Of a DNA stretch of 64,000 nucleotides, positions 49,743 to 62,614 are shown one piece after another. The first letter of the stretch is position 1; every line of letters starts with the position of its first letter. A program made the translations under genes and the position numbers. The stretch covers positions 8,817,501 through 8,881,500 of the forward strand of contig JABWDB010000007.1 in the NCBI GenBank assembly GCA_019614645.1, written 5' to 3'. A model generated the notes under the pieces. It was given only the letters and a program-made list of their open reading frames with translations, was not told the origin of the DNA and did no database searches. This stretch comes from Stratiolaelaps scimitus (lineage: Eukaryota; Arthropoda; Arachnida; Mesostigmata; Laelapidae).

Positions 49743-49785
49743 GTAAGTACGCCGCGGGCAGCTAGCGACCCCGCGGCGTACTTAC
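49743..49785. repeat. Perfect 16-bp inverted repeat carrying a splice-donor consensus on each strand
   Basis: GTAAGTACGCCGCGGG pairs with CCCGCGGCGTACTTAC across an 11-nt loop (CAGCTAGCGAC). Each arm begins, on its own strand, with GTAAGT. Confidence 0.9.
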
Positions 49786-52700
49786 GCGCCGAGTAGAGCC
49801 GTGTGCCCCAGGCATTCATCTCGAGGAAGCGGTCGGCGGCGGCGGCAGCAGCGTTGACTGTAGCCGGTGGTCCACAGAGAAACGAGGTACATCGGAATTT
49901 CTGCTGACCGTACGAGATATTAGCGAGCAACGCAAAAAAATAAGGACAAAAACGACGACGGTCGTGGCGGGCTGAACGGTGAATGACGCTCAAAAGGCCG
50001 TGCCGGCCTCACCCACCTTCTTGGGTCAGGCCACGCCAGGCTCCTCCAGTTCTTCTTCTTCTTCATCTTCACGGCCAACCAGCCGCTCCGCTGCTGGCAA
50101 CTTGCTTCGACCCGTTCTCCATACTACAGCAACTCCAGCAAGTAAATGAGATCTTTTCCTTCCATCTGTCCGCCCATCCCGTGTGGCAAGCCTTCAGGGC
50201 CCCCCAGTCACCCCAGGAGAGCTGAGTGAAGTGAACAAGGTCGACTGCAGTGTGTACTCGCATACACCATGATTGAAAGAGACTAGAACTAGTTGTGGTG
50301 CCCGCGCTGGTGACGCTAGTGAGAGTAGTATTTCCTCAAGACTGGAGTTTCGGGGACGGCACGGGTTCCTCCGCTGCACCGTCGTCCCCTGGTCCCGGAA
50401 GCAGAGCGCTAGAGCCGTTTGCCGCTCTGTAAAGCCGGTTGTCTTTTGTCTCCGTCGTTCGTTCTCATCCGCCCCAGCTTGTAGCCCTGAGTCCTTAAGC
50501 AGTTGACGTGCTGACCCGGCACTTCTCCAGAAACCGCTGCTGATGCCGCCGCGACAGTCACTGCTGTCTCTCGCGTTCTCTTTCTAAGACATCGAAAACG
50601 GCGACGAAAAGGATCCGACCCGCCTCCCATGCTACTTGAGTGCTTCCCGGGTCGCGCTGTGCGCTAGGGTAATACAAGCATATATCCTTAGTGTGATGAT
50701 CTTGAAGGACTTTGCCTCCTCTTTCTGATCTATCTATCTAGCTATCTGTATATATGAAGCGTTCTAATAGTGGATATGTTATGGTTTTGTTGTATATGGC
50801 GTATAAGGGAACACTGCGCAAACTATTGTTGCTACACTACCGAGGTAGTGAATGTCTGCCTCTACAAAATGTCTGCATCTAAGGCTCTAGACTGAGCTGT
50901 TGAATATCGACTAGTCCGTGGGTGCAGGAGACTCCACAAAAATGTTCATATTGCCTCAACTTCTTTTAAGGGCAATCCTCTTGATTAGCATTTATTTAAG
51001 CACGCTTCAGGCCGTCCACTAGCAAACTCCCATCACTTCCCACTGTAAATTGTACTGCAACGTGACACATCATAAATAAGCAACATTAAACTAATTCGTT
51101 TTCCCGTGCTAGTCGAACATCAGGGACGATGATATTGCGCCTATCATAGCCAGAAGCCACACCCTAACTTAACGACGAAAGAAGAAGCCTACCTTTACGG
51201 GATTTTAAGACTCCAGCATCAGCATCAGTCTGCGCCACTGCCAGCACTGAACGCAGCAATAACACAACGCCCGTGCTGGCACCAGCCCCCACCACCGTCC
51301 AACGGACATAGAAAGCGATGGAGGAAGGAGGCGCCAATGGCCAAGCAACGAAGTTTGTTCGTTCTTCTTTCGATGCCCTCTTCGATGCGCTTTCCGATAC
51401 AAGAGGATGTTTCTCTGGAACGAAGTTGCTCGGACGGGTCGCATCTATGTAGTCAGTCCTTGCGTCTGCCTGGCGTTGCTTTAGGCTATCCTGACCCAGG
51501 CTTTGCTGTATCGACACACCCGTCGAAACAGCGGCCGTGCCCTTGGCTAGCGTCAGTGGCGTCGGCCCGAGGGGCGTCGGCCAGTCAGTCAACCTCTTTT
51601 GTCCTGTCTCTCTCTTGTTGTCTCCCTTTTTTGCTTTTCGCCCAACTGCTAGTACTACCTTCACTATTGCTTATTGGTGACCCGCTCAGCTGCCCAACAC
51701 TCGCGGCGGATTCCAACAGTCACTTGCTCATTCGGGCGGCCGCGGTTTTGGGGGACATGGGACAAGTCGGGTATATTCGGCTGGTCGCTGACTTGCAACT
51801 CGGACAGCAGCAGACGGCAGTGGGCAACCGAACAATTCAGACAAGTATGCGATGCAGAGTCACTGCTGCGGCCCGCCATCAATGGTAACGTCGCTATTTT
51901 CCCGTCTCGCACATTCCCACCCCTGAGCTACGGCCTTTGGGGGGAGATACGCGGGTGAGATTAGGGGATGAATTTTTTTTTCTGCCCGCGATCCGGCACC
52001 TCTCGCTATTCTGCATGACGAACGCTTGCTGACTTCTTCGAGTGGCCCGGCGCGAAGTTTAGCGATTTTTACGATTCGAAAGGGCCGATCAATGCCGTCG
52101 ACACCAACTCAGACGACGCCAAGCATCCTCCGACTCCGCTTCAATTCGCTTACACCGATCGCTCTGTCGGATCGTTGGAGGCTGAACTGGAAGATGACCG
52201 GGATCCAGTTGTACGCGGAGGCAGATGGGAAAGCTTGAGCCGAGATCGCTAGGGCCTATAGTGCTTGGTGAGGACACACAGCGTCGGTCCGGTCACTTTG
52301 CTATACCGTTGCGACTTGTACTAAAGAAGTAGCCCGGGAAGCAGGAGACGGAACTGCGCTTTATTTTAGATATGCATTATGTTATAGATACAGATTACGA
52401 GCGGCCGTTCTTTTGCCCCTTTGCGCAGAAGAGAACCCTTACGAAGAGGCACCGAATGGATATAAGTTGCTGCTTCGCTAGCGTTGTTGTAATCGAATTA
52501 TGAGATACGATCCTAAAGCAATCGACCTGTTCACTCTAAACAGATTTCCGTGATGAAGAAACGAGATAACGCGAAATCGTGAAGACGAGAAAACTGGAAA
52601 TCGAGAGGACGTAGGGTGCACGCCTCGATGGGCGAGGGTTTAAATGATCTACGTATCAATTTTATGTAGTCAAATTGTCAGGTATACGATACCTGCTCAA

Positions 52701-53199
52701 ACTGAGTGTAACGGTGAGGTAGATTGGGGTCCACGTGTTCAGGGCCCGGTCCGGAAACGTGGACTCCATCCATGCCGATAAGCAAAAGCGATAAATCTAT
52801 AAAGGATGAGTGCATCAGTGTTTACAATATGTACTACCCATTGTAAGAGGGCTCATCCAGCATAGCTCATGGTGGGCCCTGTACATCAGCGATCTTGCTC
52901 GATCAGGAAAATAATTGATAAATAAATATAGAGACAAGTAAAAAATGAAAATAGATCACATATAACCAGTGCTATAGAAAGCGAAATAACTGCCAGCAAA
53001 TAAAATATTGCCCGAACTATCAGCTGACGATATACATATACAATACAGATACAGTGACAGTCATTGGTTTCATCGGCCTGTTTCGCAAAAATGCAATACA
53101 AAGATATGAAGATATGTTTGTAACTGGTACCAAACCTTTCTCCCAAAAAGCATTTCTCACCATGTATCTTTATCGCATTACTACATGAATTATCTCGAA

Positions 53200-53265
53200 G
53201 AACCTCCATACCTCTCTGAAACCGTGGCAGGATTTGAGCCTGGGGGATATCCTAAACCGGTCAAG
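53200..53265 (-). mobile_element. tRNA-like SINE fragment
   Basis: On the minus strand CCCAGGCTCAAATCCTGCC resembles a tRNA T-arm/B box, followed by TCAGAGAGG, similar to TCAGGGAG after the B box of the copy near 30.95 kb. The A box is not clear. Confidence 0.3.
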
Positions 53266-53370
53266 ATTCAGTAATTAAAATGTACTCTATTCAAACATAC
53301 ACTCCCGAGGGCCGCATTCTTTTGAATAAAGTGATATTAACTAAGGATAATTTACAAGTCATGTCTGATA

Positions 53371-53390
53371 TATATATATATATATATATA
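53371..53390. repeat. TA microsatellite
   Basis: (TA)n of about 20 bp. Confidence 0.85.
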
Positions 53391-53929
53391 ACGCATAAAC
53401 CCCAATTGAGTTCTGGAACTGAATTTGTAAAAAGTTCATGATGATAATGCTTAGAAAATACAAGCCCAAATCACAAAGAAAGTTATTATATGTAATATAG
53501 CAGCTTAGTAATTCTGACCGGATGAGCTTTGTCGCTCTGGATTGGTGATGTAAAAAGAAATTGATTTTTTGACAACCAGGGCAAGAATCCGGAAATATTG
53601 CGAAAAAATTTGGAAAGATTTGTCGAGTAGTCGGGGGTGGTTGGAAAGTGGGAGATAAATTATTTATTCTATTTGACCATGATAACGCCGTGATATATAT
53701 ATCCTTTTTTGTGTAAGGTCTGTCTTCCTGATATTTTCCATTTGTTTCCCAATATTTCCGGGAAAATCGTCCTTTTCCAAACTATCCAGAATAAATCCCA
53801 GCGTTTTCAATGCTGTCCTGGATGCCACGGATGAAGGGAAGCAATGAGTTCTATGTGACCCGTGCTGATATTTTTACCACTGAACTCAGTCCAGCATCTT
53901 ACTCATCGAAATTTACCGAATCGAATGAT

Positions 53930-55080
53930 AAATACATGGAGTATTGACCGTCGTAGTATAGATCGAGATATTTTGAAAGAACGTTTATTTTTGGAAATGC
54001 TTGCAGCAGGGCCAAGTGTAGCATAGCAAATATTGACATCAGCCAGTTCACTCTCAAAGTCACTAATATCAGCAGTTGGGGGCGACTGGCGGATCTGCTT
54101 TATGAGAGTGTGGGCATCAGCGAGGCGAGCAGCCTTCAGAGACTTCTTACTGGACTATGTGTGCTAAAGGAAGGCATTTATATAGAGGGATATAGATAAA
54201 TAGGCCCTGGGGAACGTTGTACGTAACAATATGATTACTCGAAATTGCAGTACCAATATGTACACTTATATTACCTTCGTACACTTAGCGATTGCTAAGA
54301 TAAGACTTGACCCAAGCACCTGTGACAGGAGAAAAATGGGAATGATATCGAGAAACATATCATGGGAAACAGGGTCGAATGCTTTAGCGACGTCAATCAT
54401 GCTTGCAAGAGAAGAATTCTCCCATTCGAAGAACTATTATAGTGACGTAGTTGCAGATATCACAAAAAGCAAGATCACAAACCTGAGGGGAACAAAAACC
54501 ATATTGTAAGTTTGAAAAACCCCATGATATTTAAGTAAGCCTCGAGTAGACGGTTTTTGCACTTCTTGCAAATCTTGAGTAACAAAGGATAGAGAATCGA
54601 AGGCTGGGGAGATAGGTTTATTATGAACGCTCACGGGCGAGCAATCATGTGCTGAGACAGCCGGAAAATCGAAGATAGGTGATCTGTGGCTAGTCTGCAA
54701 TTGCACCGACTAGATGTGATAACAGTGAAGGTCTGACTTAAGCAAAATTGAAGGAAAAAATTCAGCTATTTCTGTGGCACCTTCAACCACCTAGGTGTCA
54801 GAAGAAGAACTTTGTAAGCCTTTTGACTTGTTTTCGGCAAGCCCTACTCACATCAGTGCGGTATTTGTTCATTTTGTACGAAGTGTTTTTGCATTGTTTG
54901 GTAGTTTTATCTTGAGGGTATTTCCTTCTATCAAGGGTTTGTATAGAACGACGAAGCTTCGGAGAAAGGTGTCGTAGTTTGAAAAGGTTGTTGGCTGTGA
55001 ATGAAATTTTGTACAGGGAAGGCGGTTTCATAGATCCCGTAAAACGTATCATTAAAAAACCAACTTTCGTGTCTACATCT
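53930..55080 (-). mobile_element. Degenerate LINE (non-LTR retrotransposon) reverse transcriptase
   Basis: Read on the minus strand, in order. At 55052-54798 is a basic linker typical of the region before LINE reverse transcriptase (LRRSIQTLDRRKYPQDKTTK, then YRTDVSRACRKQVKR). At 54400-54362 is reverse transcriptase motif A as MIDVAKAFDPVSHDMF, with the catalytic Asp in IDVAKAFD. At 54315-54289 is WVKSYLSNR, the conserved W..SYL.NR. At 54215-54201 is VPQG of motif B, followed by LYINAFL in place of LYINDLP. At 54126-54098 is LADAHTLIK in place of the catalytic YADDT. Stops and at least one frameshift interrupt it, and the ADD motif is lost, so it is dead. The order suits a CR1/Jockey-type LINE. 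The 5' endonuclease part is not recognised. Confidence 0.8.
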
Positions 55081-55563
55081 GAGAAATATCATATTGGTGA
55101 CCAATCAACGAAAAAGGAGAGCCCCAATGTAACGATGCGAGTAACGATCTATTCACCCAAGCTACAACTACGACTAAGATGGTGTAATACTAGGATGCAA
55201 TGAATACTAAGATATACTGATAGGTTTTAGCTCTAAGGTCCGAGACCAACAAGACGAAGTTGTCGTTTGAATCGATCATTAGACCTAACTGAAACCGCTC
55301 AGATCGTCAATGGATTGACAGGTTTGCTTGGCTGTTAAGTAGTTAGCCTACTGCGTCAGTTAGACAGCCCCGACATCCTGTAACAACGCAGAGTTGAGGC
55401 AGAGGCCTGCCCGGGCCCCAGGCACTGAACGACACTGTCAAAAAAGCGGGTTGCAGTGTCGTCATGGCTTCCGACATCTCGCGTCATCCCCTCTCACGAA
55501 GCGGATCGGCTTCGTCTGCACGCTAGATTTTGCGGCGTCTCGCTCTGCGGCGTCCTGGGTGGG

Positions 55564-55586
55564 CTCGGCTTGGGGTACAAGCCGAG
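55564..55586. repeat. 9-bp-stem hairpin
   Basis: CTCGGCTTG, loop GGGTA, CAAGCCGAG. Confidence 0.7.
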
Positions 55587-58500
55587 GGAGCACACGAGCA
55601 GAGCTTCGAATGGCGCCGGGGTGGTGGGTAGTTCTTCGCGAAGCTGTTGAGAGGTTGAGAGCGTGCTCCCTCGCCTGAACAGCTCCCGATCATTACAAGG
55701 CCCATTGGAGCATTGAAGAGAGGCAGGATGGTAGCGGAGCCCTCGCTTTCACTGGGTGGTCTATCTGGCACTGACAGCACAGCTCGTCAACCTTCGGACC
55801 TCAAAGTCTAGAGCTCAGCGTTTAGTCAGTCAGCCCCTCCTCTCCTATCCCTAACCTAACATTCGAAGGATAACACTCCATTCGCACAGCCCCGGTTCAG
55901 ATCCCCTCTCTGGAGCATCATCATGCCTTGCTTGTCCTTCGGTTCGCGACTCCGCCTCTGTTGTCTACTTGTCCGGGTAATTAGAATGAGAAGAAACGCC
56001 TACGGTGCCGGTGGCTGCAACCACAAGCGGGGGCCAGCCTGGCAGAAGCAGCAGCAAACGAAGAAGCTCCGTGCCCTCAATTCAGCCCTAGGCCTCTGTC
56101 ACAGGAATTCAGCTATGGAGCCACCGATAACGGTATCGCCGTGAGGCTAGCAGCAGCAGCAGACGAATCTTCCCATTTAAAGGAAAGTCCGACAAAACCC
56201 TTCCAAGATATTCGGAGTTTTCGGGTTTCTCTTCCATTGAGAGAGAAGAACACCGCCATCGTCCCGCAACGCTCATCGATGAGGATATACACTTGCTGGA
56301 AGTGAAGCGTCCATGCGGAGAGACGTGTATGGGGTTGGTTATAATAGATGAGAATAACACACAGCGGGCTGGGAGAATATTCTGAGGGCATAAAACTGTC
56401 ACGGCTGACAGCAGACAGAACACACTTCAGCTGGCCAGTGAGGAGCGGAGCGCTGATGGAGACGAGCTGCAATGAGGGACTGTTGGCACCGTTCGCTTCA
56501 TCATCCGCCAGCCAGCTAGCTAGCTAACTAAGACAGAGAAATATAGGAAGTAAATACACATCGAAGTAATGAAGAAGGGACCTTTCGCCGGTGGTAGCCA
56601 TTGTTGACTGCTTTCGGGATGAATGGGGGCGGAATTAATTGGGAATCGATACTTCACACCCGCTTTCTCTACCCGCCTTGCTTTTCCTATCTTCTATTTC
56701 TCTTCCCTCCTCTCTCTCTCTCTCTTTCTCCCCATCCCTTTAGCAGTCGCTCAGGCTCCTTTTCAGTCCGACAAGACGCTCGCTTCAAGGAGCCCGCCAG
56801 CGCTGAGACCTTCATATATTTCCAGCGGCACGTCGCCTGCCGAACGCAAAGTGAAAAACAAAAAAAACGAGCCCGGACGGCTGCAGGGCAACGAAGCCGT
56901 TCTGCCACTGCTTCTGCCGCCTCCGGAAAGTAGAAAAAAACTGCAAGAGTACGCAGCCACTGTAACAGCGGCAGCAGCAGAAACTAAAGACAGGCGAGAT
57001 GAAGGGAAAGTAAAGAATCTGCGTGGATGGATGTGTGTTTGCGGCTGTGTAGCCATACGACGCGCATCTCTGGGGCGTACGTGAGAACCCTGCCTTAGGT
57101 AAGAAGCGAGGTTAGTTATCGAGGTCTGGCGCAGCGGCGAGCGCACCTCGAATGGAACAACAATGCATCCTTCCTCACGGTGATCGTTGCGACCCCCCGA
57201 CTGAGCTACGCTCGAGTCAGGCGCCGTCTTTCGACACGGCGATGTGCGTGCACTACGCGCATTCAACTCAGCCTCTACCACTCCCCCGTCCACAGCTGAC
57301 TGCTCGAATATGCTGAACAAGCGTAGGAGACGGATGGGCTAAAAACCAAACAGCAAAACGGTATGGACGAGCATGTGCGATAGTGACGTATGCACGATGT
57401 TTCGTGACTCCGAAACTCGAAATGCCTCACACGCTGAGTGGTTACTGATCATGCGACCTGAGCTATCATCATCATCAGCAGCGTCAATATCAGTGCCTTT
57501 ATTACAGCGATCGTGATGATGATGATGGCGATGACAGTCATCATGGCCATCATCTCACCATCCGAGGACACGACGCACAAAGCACGTACGTATGCCCTGA
57601 AAGTTCTTGCAGGGCGATGTTTCCTCACCGTGTATTCGTTGTGTATATGTATACATATTGTTTATGCGTTGCTCCCTTCTCGCGGTACTAGCTCCTGGCT
57701 CGCTTCGTTTTACTCATTACACGTTTGTGAATAACCCTTCCAACGATCACTGCGACTCTCTTTGAGATAATAATTTCTGGCCTCAGAAAACAAAGAAATC
57801 GTTCACGGACAATACGAATGGTACTGCTCTCACTACCGCTGCCACAAGACCCTGTAGTATTGCCTTCGTTCTGGCTTGGACCCGAAGGAATGCCTTGTGT
57901 ACCTATTATATACACGGACACGCGCGGGCACGTACTTCAAGCGAGCTGCTGGGCTACGAGATGGAGTGCACGACTCCTTCAGAGCGAATGAGCGCGCCTC
58001 CACGAACTGAGAGTTAGACGACCTTGTCCGGAGGGGCACTGCGTGATATGTCTGGGTGGTGAGGCCTCACCAAGACCTCGGTTCGATCATCTGCGTTTGC
58101 GATCAATGGAAGCTGGATATCTGCGAGGCAGCATTGCTCGTTACGAATAAGTGCAAAAGGCGTAGGTGGTCCCGAGAGCAGGGCCTCCCTGGCGGGTCCG
58201 CCCAGAAGTCCGCTCCTTGGCGTCGTAGTCGCGGCCAACGCAAAGAGACTGAAAGATCACGCGAGAGCGCACAGATAGGGGTGCGGCAGAAGAGGAGAAT
58301 ACGGGGAGACAGAGGGGCGAGTTTATGTGGGAGCAAAGTAAAGCGAACCAGAGGGAGTGAGAGAGGGCCATCTAGTGGGGACAGACTCTCAGAGGAAACG
58401 ACGACGACAAGGACGCCAGTTAATTATCTTTGAATCCAGTTTCGAATCCCTTTCCATGACTCGGTCCTCGGACACGAGATAGAGAACAACAACAACTGCG

Positions 58501-60789
58501 ATGGCGACGCTCTTCCCGATATCGTAAGCGCAGGGCCGGCGAATGCCCGTGCTGCAGAGTGGAGCAAGGCAAGCTTAGCCCTTAGTTCTCGCCGCCCGAC
58601 CATAGCTGCTGCTGTAACGCCGGCCGGATAGAAAACGGAACGTGTGCCAGTTGGTGTCTGTCTGTTGGACTCCGATGAACTTTGCTCGAGGAAGGAGGAC
58701 TGGGAAAGAACTCTAACCCACAGAGCAAAGGCGAGCGACCCGATCCGTCGGCTCGGTCCGACTGCCGGAGGCCGTCCAGGGACGAGTTTCCCGAAGGCAC
58801 GAGAGAAGCGTAACCAGGACGGCGGAGTGGAACATCATCCAACACAGAAAAGAAAGAGAGACTCACACAGGACGAAGGCCACGACGAAAAATAAAGCAAG
58901 GACAGGCGCTGGGTGGGAGACCCTAGTCTTCAACGAACGGAGGAGGGAGGTGACAAAACTATCTTCAACAACGAGGACAACCTTGGTAAGTAGCTTAGCC
59001 TTTCAGATGTCTTTCGGATGCTGTCGCTTCGTATGAAAACGGCTATTTCTTGACTGTATATCATGATCACAGGTGGAGATATCCACTGTGTGTTTATTAG
59101 TATTATATCTCTTGTAGAGTGACAGACTCAAGTAACGTTCTTGGCACTAATATGCGACTAAACACAGCATGGTCTATTTTGTACATTTGCAAATTATCTA
59201 AGCACTGCACATCGATTTGTTCAAGTCTGTCGTCTCTTTACCTGACCGAAAGAACCTCCTAGCTCCGCCGTCCCGTTTAAAAGGAGCTCGATCGCATCCT
59301 GGAAGCTAACAGCCCAGATATTTTCCCGTTTAGCTATTACATAGTAAAGTCAAGCAGGCTTTCTGCTCAACTTTACATATAAGTGCCGCCATTTCTTTAG
59401 AACCCTTAGACGATCGTTCCTCAAAGAATACCGTACGAACCGCCCCCTTGAAATAAATATCGCCCATTGCCCTACTCGCTGCTATCGCTTCGTACTTTCG
59501 AGTGGCCTGGACCCGCGCACTATCTGAGGCGTATTACCACAATATATTGGGTCCGTTTCCCAACAATTTTTGCCACCACCTTGATCTGCACGAAATGACT
59601 TTGCATTTTCTCGTTATGTGTAAACGTCTAGAAAGAGGAGGAAAACGCAGATGTGTAGAGCATTCTTCGTGGCGCAATGGCCGCAACCAGAGCATTTTTG
59701 CTTTTGCTAGAAGGTAGACAAAATAACCTAGCTATATATGTACGTGTATGTAGTGCATGTCCGTAGTGCTCCTTGTGAAAACAAAATCCCCGCCCTAGCT
59801 GAGCACGTGTGCACGTAGATTCTTGTACTTGGCAAGGCGAACCTTAGATGAAACGGACGAATGAATTGAGCCACGACACGGAAGCTCTACTTTTAGCTGC
59901 TCTGCCTTACAACCGCTTAGTTGACGCGCGATGTTGTCGGTCATTCGACGTGTATAGTTTGCAACGCATAGCCTCGTGCGCAAACCCATCGAAAACTTCG
60001 TACGAGTGAGAAGAACGAGGGATCCGCCAATAGCAAGCGGTCGTTCAGATCAAATACCCCAAAGTTGAAGTGCGACTGACCGCTCGTTGACGCCAGCCTT
60101 AATCTGCCATGATGACGGTAGGAGTAGCCAGCAATGCTTGCCTAATTTACCCAGTTTCATGCCAGGCTACTTACACTACACCTGAATATGAGACCGGTGC
60201 CAACCGCCCTGACGCAAGCTGTGCTTACCAGTATACAACAGCAATAAGGAATTACACTACACCCCGCCCGTGCGAGCGTGCGTGAACTGCGCATATTGGA
60301 ATAGGAGCTGCCAACTTCGATTAGATACCTATGATAAGTGATGGAAATAGTACGGAGCCAGCGAAAGTTGTCGAGTTCAAGCAGAATGCGAAATATGAAT
60401 GGAACAGGTCGGGACAGCTCCTGCAGGAGCGAAATGAAGAACGCATCGGGAGATGTTCGGAGAGAGGAGACCGATGTAGGCGGGCTGCTGTGCCGACAAG
60501 GGCTTGTGATTGTTCGCCGCCTTATGCTGGGATGTCTACACGATAGTCAACGTGGGTATACAGCCCGGGGCAGTAATCATCGGAGACCCAGTGGGCGCCT
60601 GGATGGTGGTCGTTACTTCGAGCAGAAAAATGAGACAAAGCTGCGCCTGATAGCTCCTGTATAAGCGTGTTGTTTGTGTTATGTAGAAAAGGTTATTCAT
60701 GTTTGCTTTTTTCGCGATAGGCTTCGAATCATGTCATTCATTTTCGATTAGTTGAATAAATTGTAGATACACAATTATTATTGAAGCAG

Positions 60790-60865
60790 TTGGGTACCAA
60801 CCTAGAACCATTGATCCCCTCCCTAGTCAGAGATCTCACCTACCAAACTGCGGCCCGGGATTTCA
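60790..60865 (-). mobile_element. tRNA-like SINE fragment
   Basis: On the minus strand GGGCCGCAGTTTGGTAGGTG resembles a D-arm/A box. About 25 nt later ATGGTTCTAGGTTGG resembles a T-arm/B box, with overall tRNA length. There is no obvious functional anticodon stem or acceptor pairing. Confidence 0.35.
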
Positions 60866-61422
60866 AAACTCCGTGAACAGCTATGTGCAGTTAGAGACAC
60901 CGGAACACATACTTCAGTATGTTGCCACAACTTGAATAACAACTAGCAATTTTGATCTCATTAATGCATTAACAGATACATGAGTGCTAAAATATCAAAC
61001 ATTTTCGTTGAATTCCGTGGTTATTTTTTGCACCGGTGTAGTTCGTCAAGACCATGTGTATTTCGTGCCAAGGTAACGTACGCAATTCCATATATGCTCC
61101 CCACATCCGTGGAGAAAATTATTTGCACGGACCCTGAGACCTGAAAGGGGATATCCGCTCATTACGTCTAGTCATAATTCTAATCCGGGGTCCACACAAG
61201 GCGCGTCCAATAGATTGTGAAATTGAGGGTACAATCGTTATGCGTCGATCCCCTTCTCGTGACGTCATGGGCTGTCACACTAACGAGCAGTTAGCGATCG
61301 ATAACGTAGACGCCGGCTCAAAGAGTATCAATCTGGTAGCACAAATCCTATTAGCCGTTAGCACACGGTAGTGCGCGGACTAAGTCTACCTGCACGACAA
61401 ATCAGCACAGTGATATTGTCCT

Positions 61423-61443
61423 TATATATATATATATATATAA
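61423..61443. repeat. TA microsatellite
   Basis: (TA)n of about 20 bp. Confidence 0.85.
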
Positions 61444-61821
61444 TTTTTAAAGGGACACTCCCAACGTGTTACTATTGACGTGACGAATAGGTGAAATCTT
61501 TTTCTTCTAACCCTGCTCTTGGTTTGACCTTTTTGGTCAAATTCTTTCAGATACAGATATTAAGTTACAGCTTGAGCTGAGCTTTCCGAATCTTCGACAT
61601 TGGCTGTCTACGTTGTAATCTTATTTTGGGATTCGTTACGCGGTCCAGACCTCGAGGTAAACGCACTTTCGAATATAGTTTGCCTAAGTCGGGCAATGAA
61701 GATTAAATGATTCCTCTTTCTGCTATTCCGCTACACGTTTTCGATATCGAATTATAGTGTTCGAGGCTACATTCAATATCTTATTCATGCGTGTGCTTGT
61801 ATTGCTTTCAACAGCATATAG

Positions 61822-61925
61822 AGCTAATAAGAAAATACTAACATTAGAAACTGATCATATAGTACACCCTTATAGAGGGTGCACTATATGATCAGTTTCT
61901 AAAATTAGTATTATTCTTATTAGTA
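61822..61925. repeat. 104-bp near-perfect inverted repeat (foldback/MITE-like)
   Basis: The left arm, CTAATAAGAAAATACTAACA through TAGAAACTGATCATATAGTA to CACCC, pairs over about 46 bp with the right arm, GGGTGCACTATATGATCAGT through to TTCTTATTAGT. Only a few mismatches and an 8-nt loop (TTATAGAG) interrupt it. The AT-rich ends and compact size suit a foldback element. A transcript from either strand would form a long hairpin. Confidence 0.85.
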
Positions 61926-62614
61926 TTACAGTCTCGATGTATATTTGATATCAGGTACAATATCCGTTTTTTATGCCCATACAACATGTGGTTCGTGCTA
62001 TATGATTGCTTCTCCCCTTAATTTCAAGCCGTGCTCGCTCTCTCTCGGTTTCCGCTTTCTTCTTTTTCTTTTCCTCTAAAGCTTCTAGCCTTTATTTGTG
62101 AACATATGCGGCAATATCTCATTCACATGAATGTGCATGGTATTTCACCTGTTTACGATAACATCGTTCAATAAGCTGTTACCGACGCGCTTCCCTATGG
62201 TCCTCGATGATCCGCGGAGGCTGGTCAATGAAATACATTTGGTCTCCTCGTCTCGTCGATCCAAGAGATTCGTTTGTGGATGCACCCCATTGATATCGGG
62301 ATTTCACGTATTCATCAAAGGTACGCGTCGATACAGAAAAAGTTTTCGGAGATCCTACCAAAGCTGTTGGCCAACTGTTCAATGGCCACAAATTCCTGTC
62401 TGGCTTAGGGACTGTTGGGCTTACGCTTCTTGGGGCTATTTACGGGTTGTTCTCCGCATAACATCAACAAGAACGGTCTTCTAGTTCCGCGGCGATCCGG
62501 GATGTACAGCCATCGGCAAGCGTGTGTGTATTCGTTTCAGATATCATTTTAGAAATAACTAGATTCCCACTTGTCTACTAGATAGAATAGCCTTATTTAT
62601 GTGGAATGAATGGA

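Larger units (their letters stand above)
47400..52300 (+). other. GC-rich region without recognisable protein
   Basis: Many overlapping frames on both strands, up to about 200 codons, come from low stop density in GC-rich DNA. None shows a domain. The region includes the candidate exon and palindrome at 49.63-49.79 kb. Sequence 50.64-51.16 kb is AT-rich and empty. Confidence 0.2.
29530..53899. other. Intergenic or 5' region of the LRR gene without a secure protein gene
   Basis: I find SINE-like pieces, microsatellites, inverted repeats and GC-rich islands, listed separately. Frames of 120-170 codons occur (for example 33631-34140 plus and 34243-33779 minus) but overlap on opposite strands and show no domain. 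The missing 5' exon and promoter of the LRR gene should lie here or further right. Confidence 0.5.

Noticed and set aside
49786..49900. CGPPATVN reading on the minus strand, considered as a ligand-gated channel fragment
   Set aside because: Only the GPP..V segment is suggestive. The following residues (poly-Ala, ADRFLEMN) do not match the family.
51164..51888. Antisense pair of frames (183 codons plus, 166 codons minus)
   Set aside because: GC-rich, mutually overlapping and without domain similarity. A possible minus-strand donor near 51.19 kb is not enough.
55885..55915. B-box-like CCGGTTCAGATCCCC on the plus strand
   Set aside because: No A box or tRNA-like fold lies upstream, so it is probably chance.
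62179..62391. 70-codon minus-strand frame (RYQWGASTNESLGSTRRGDQ) considered as a transposase piece
   Set aside because: No catalytic or zinc-finger motif was recognisable, and the flanks show no terminal repeats.
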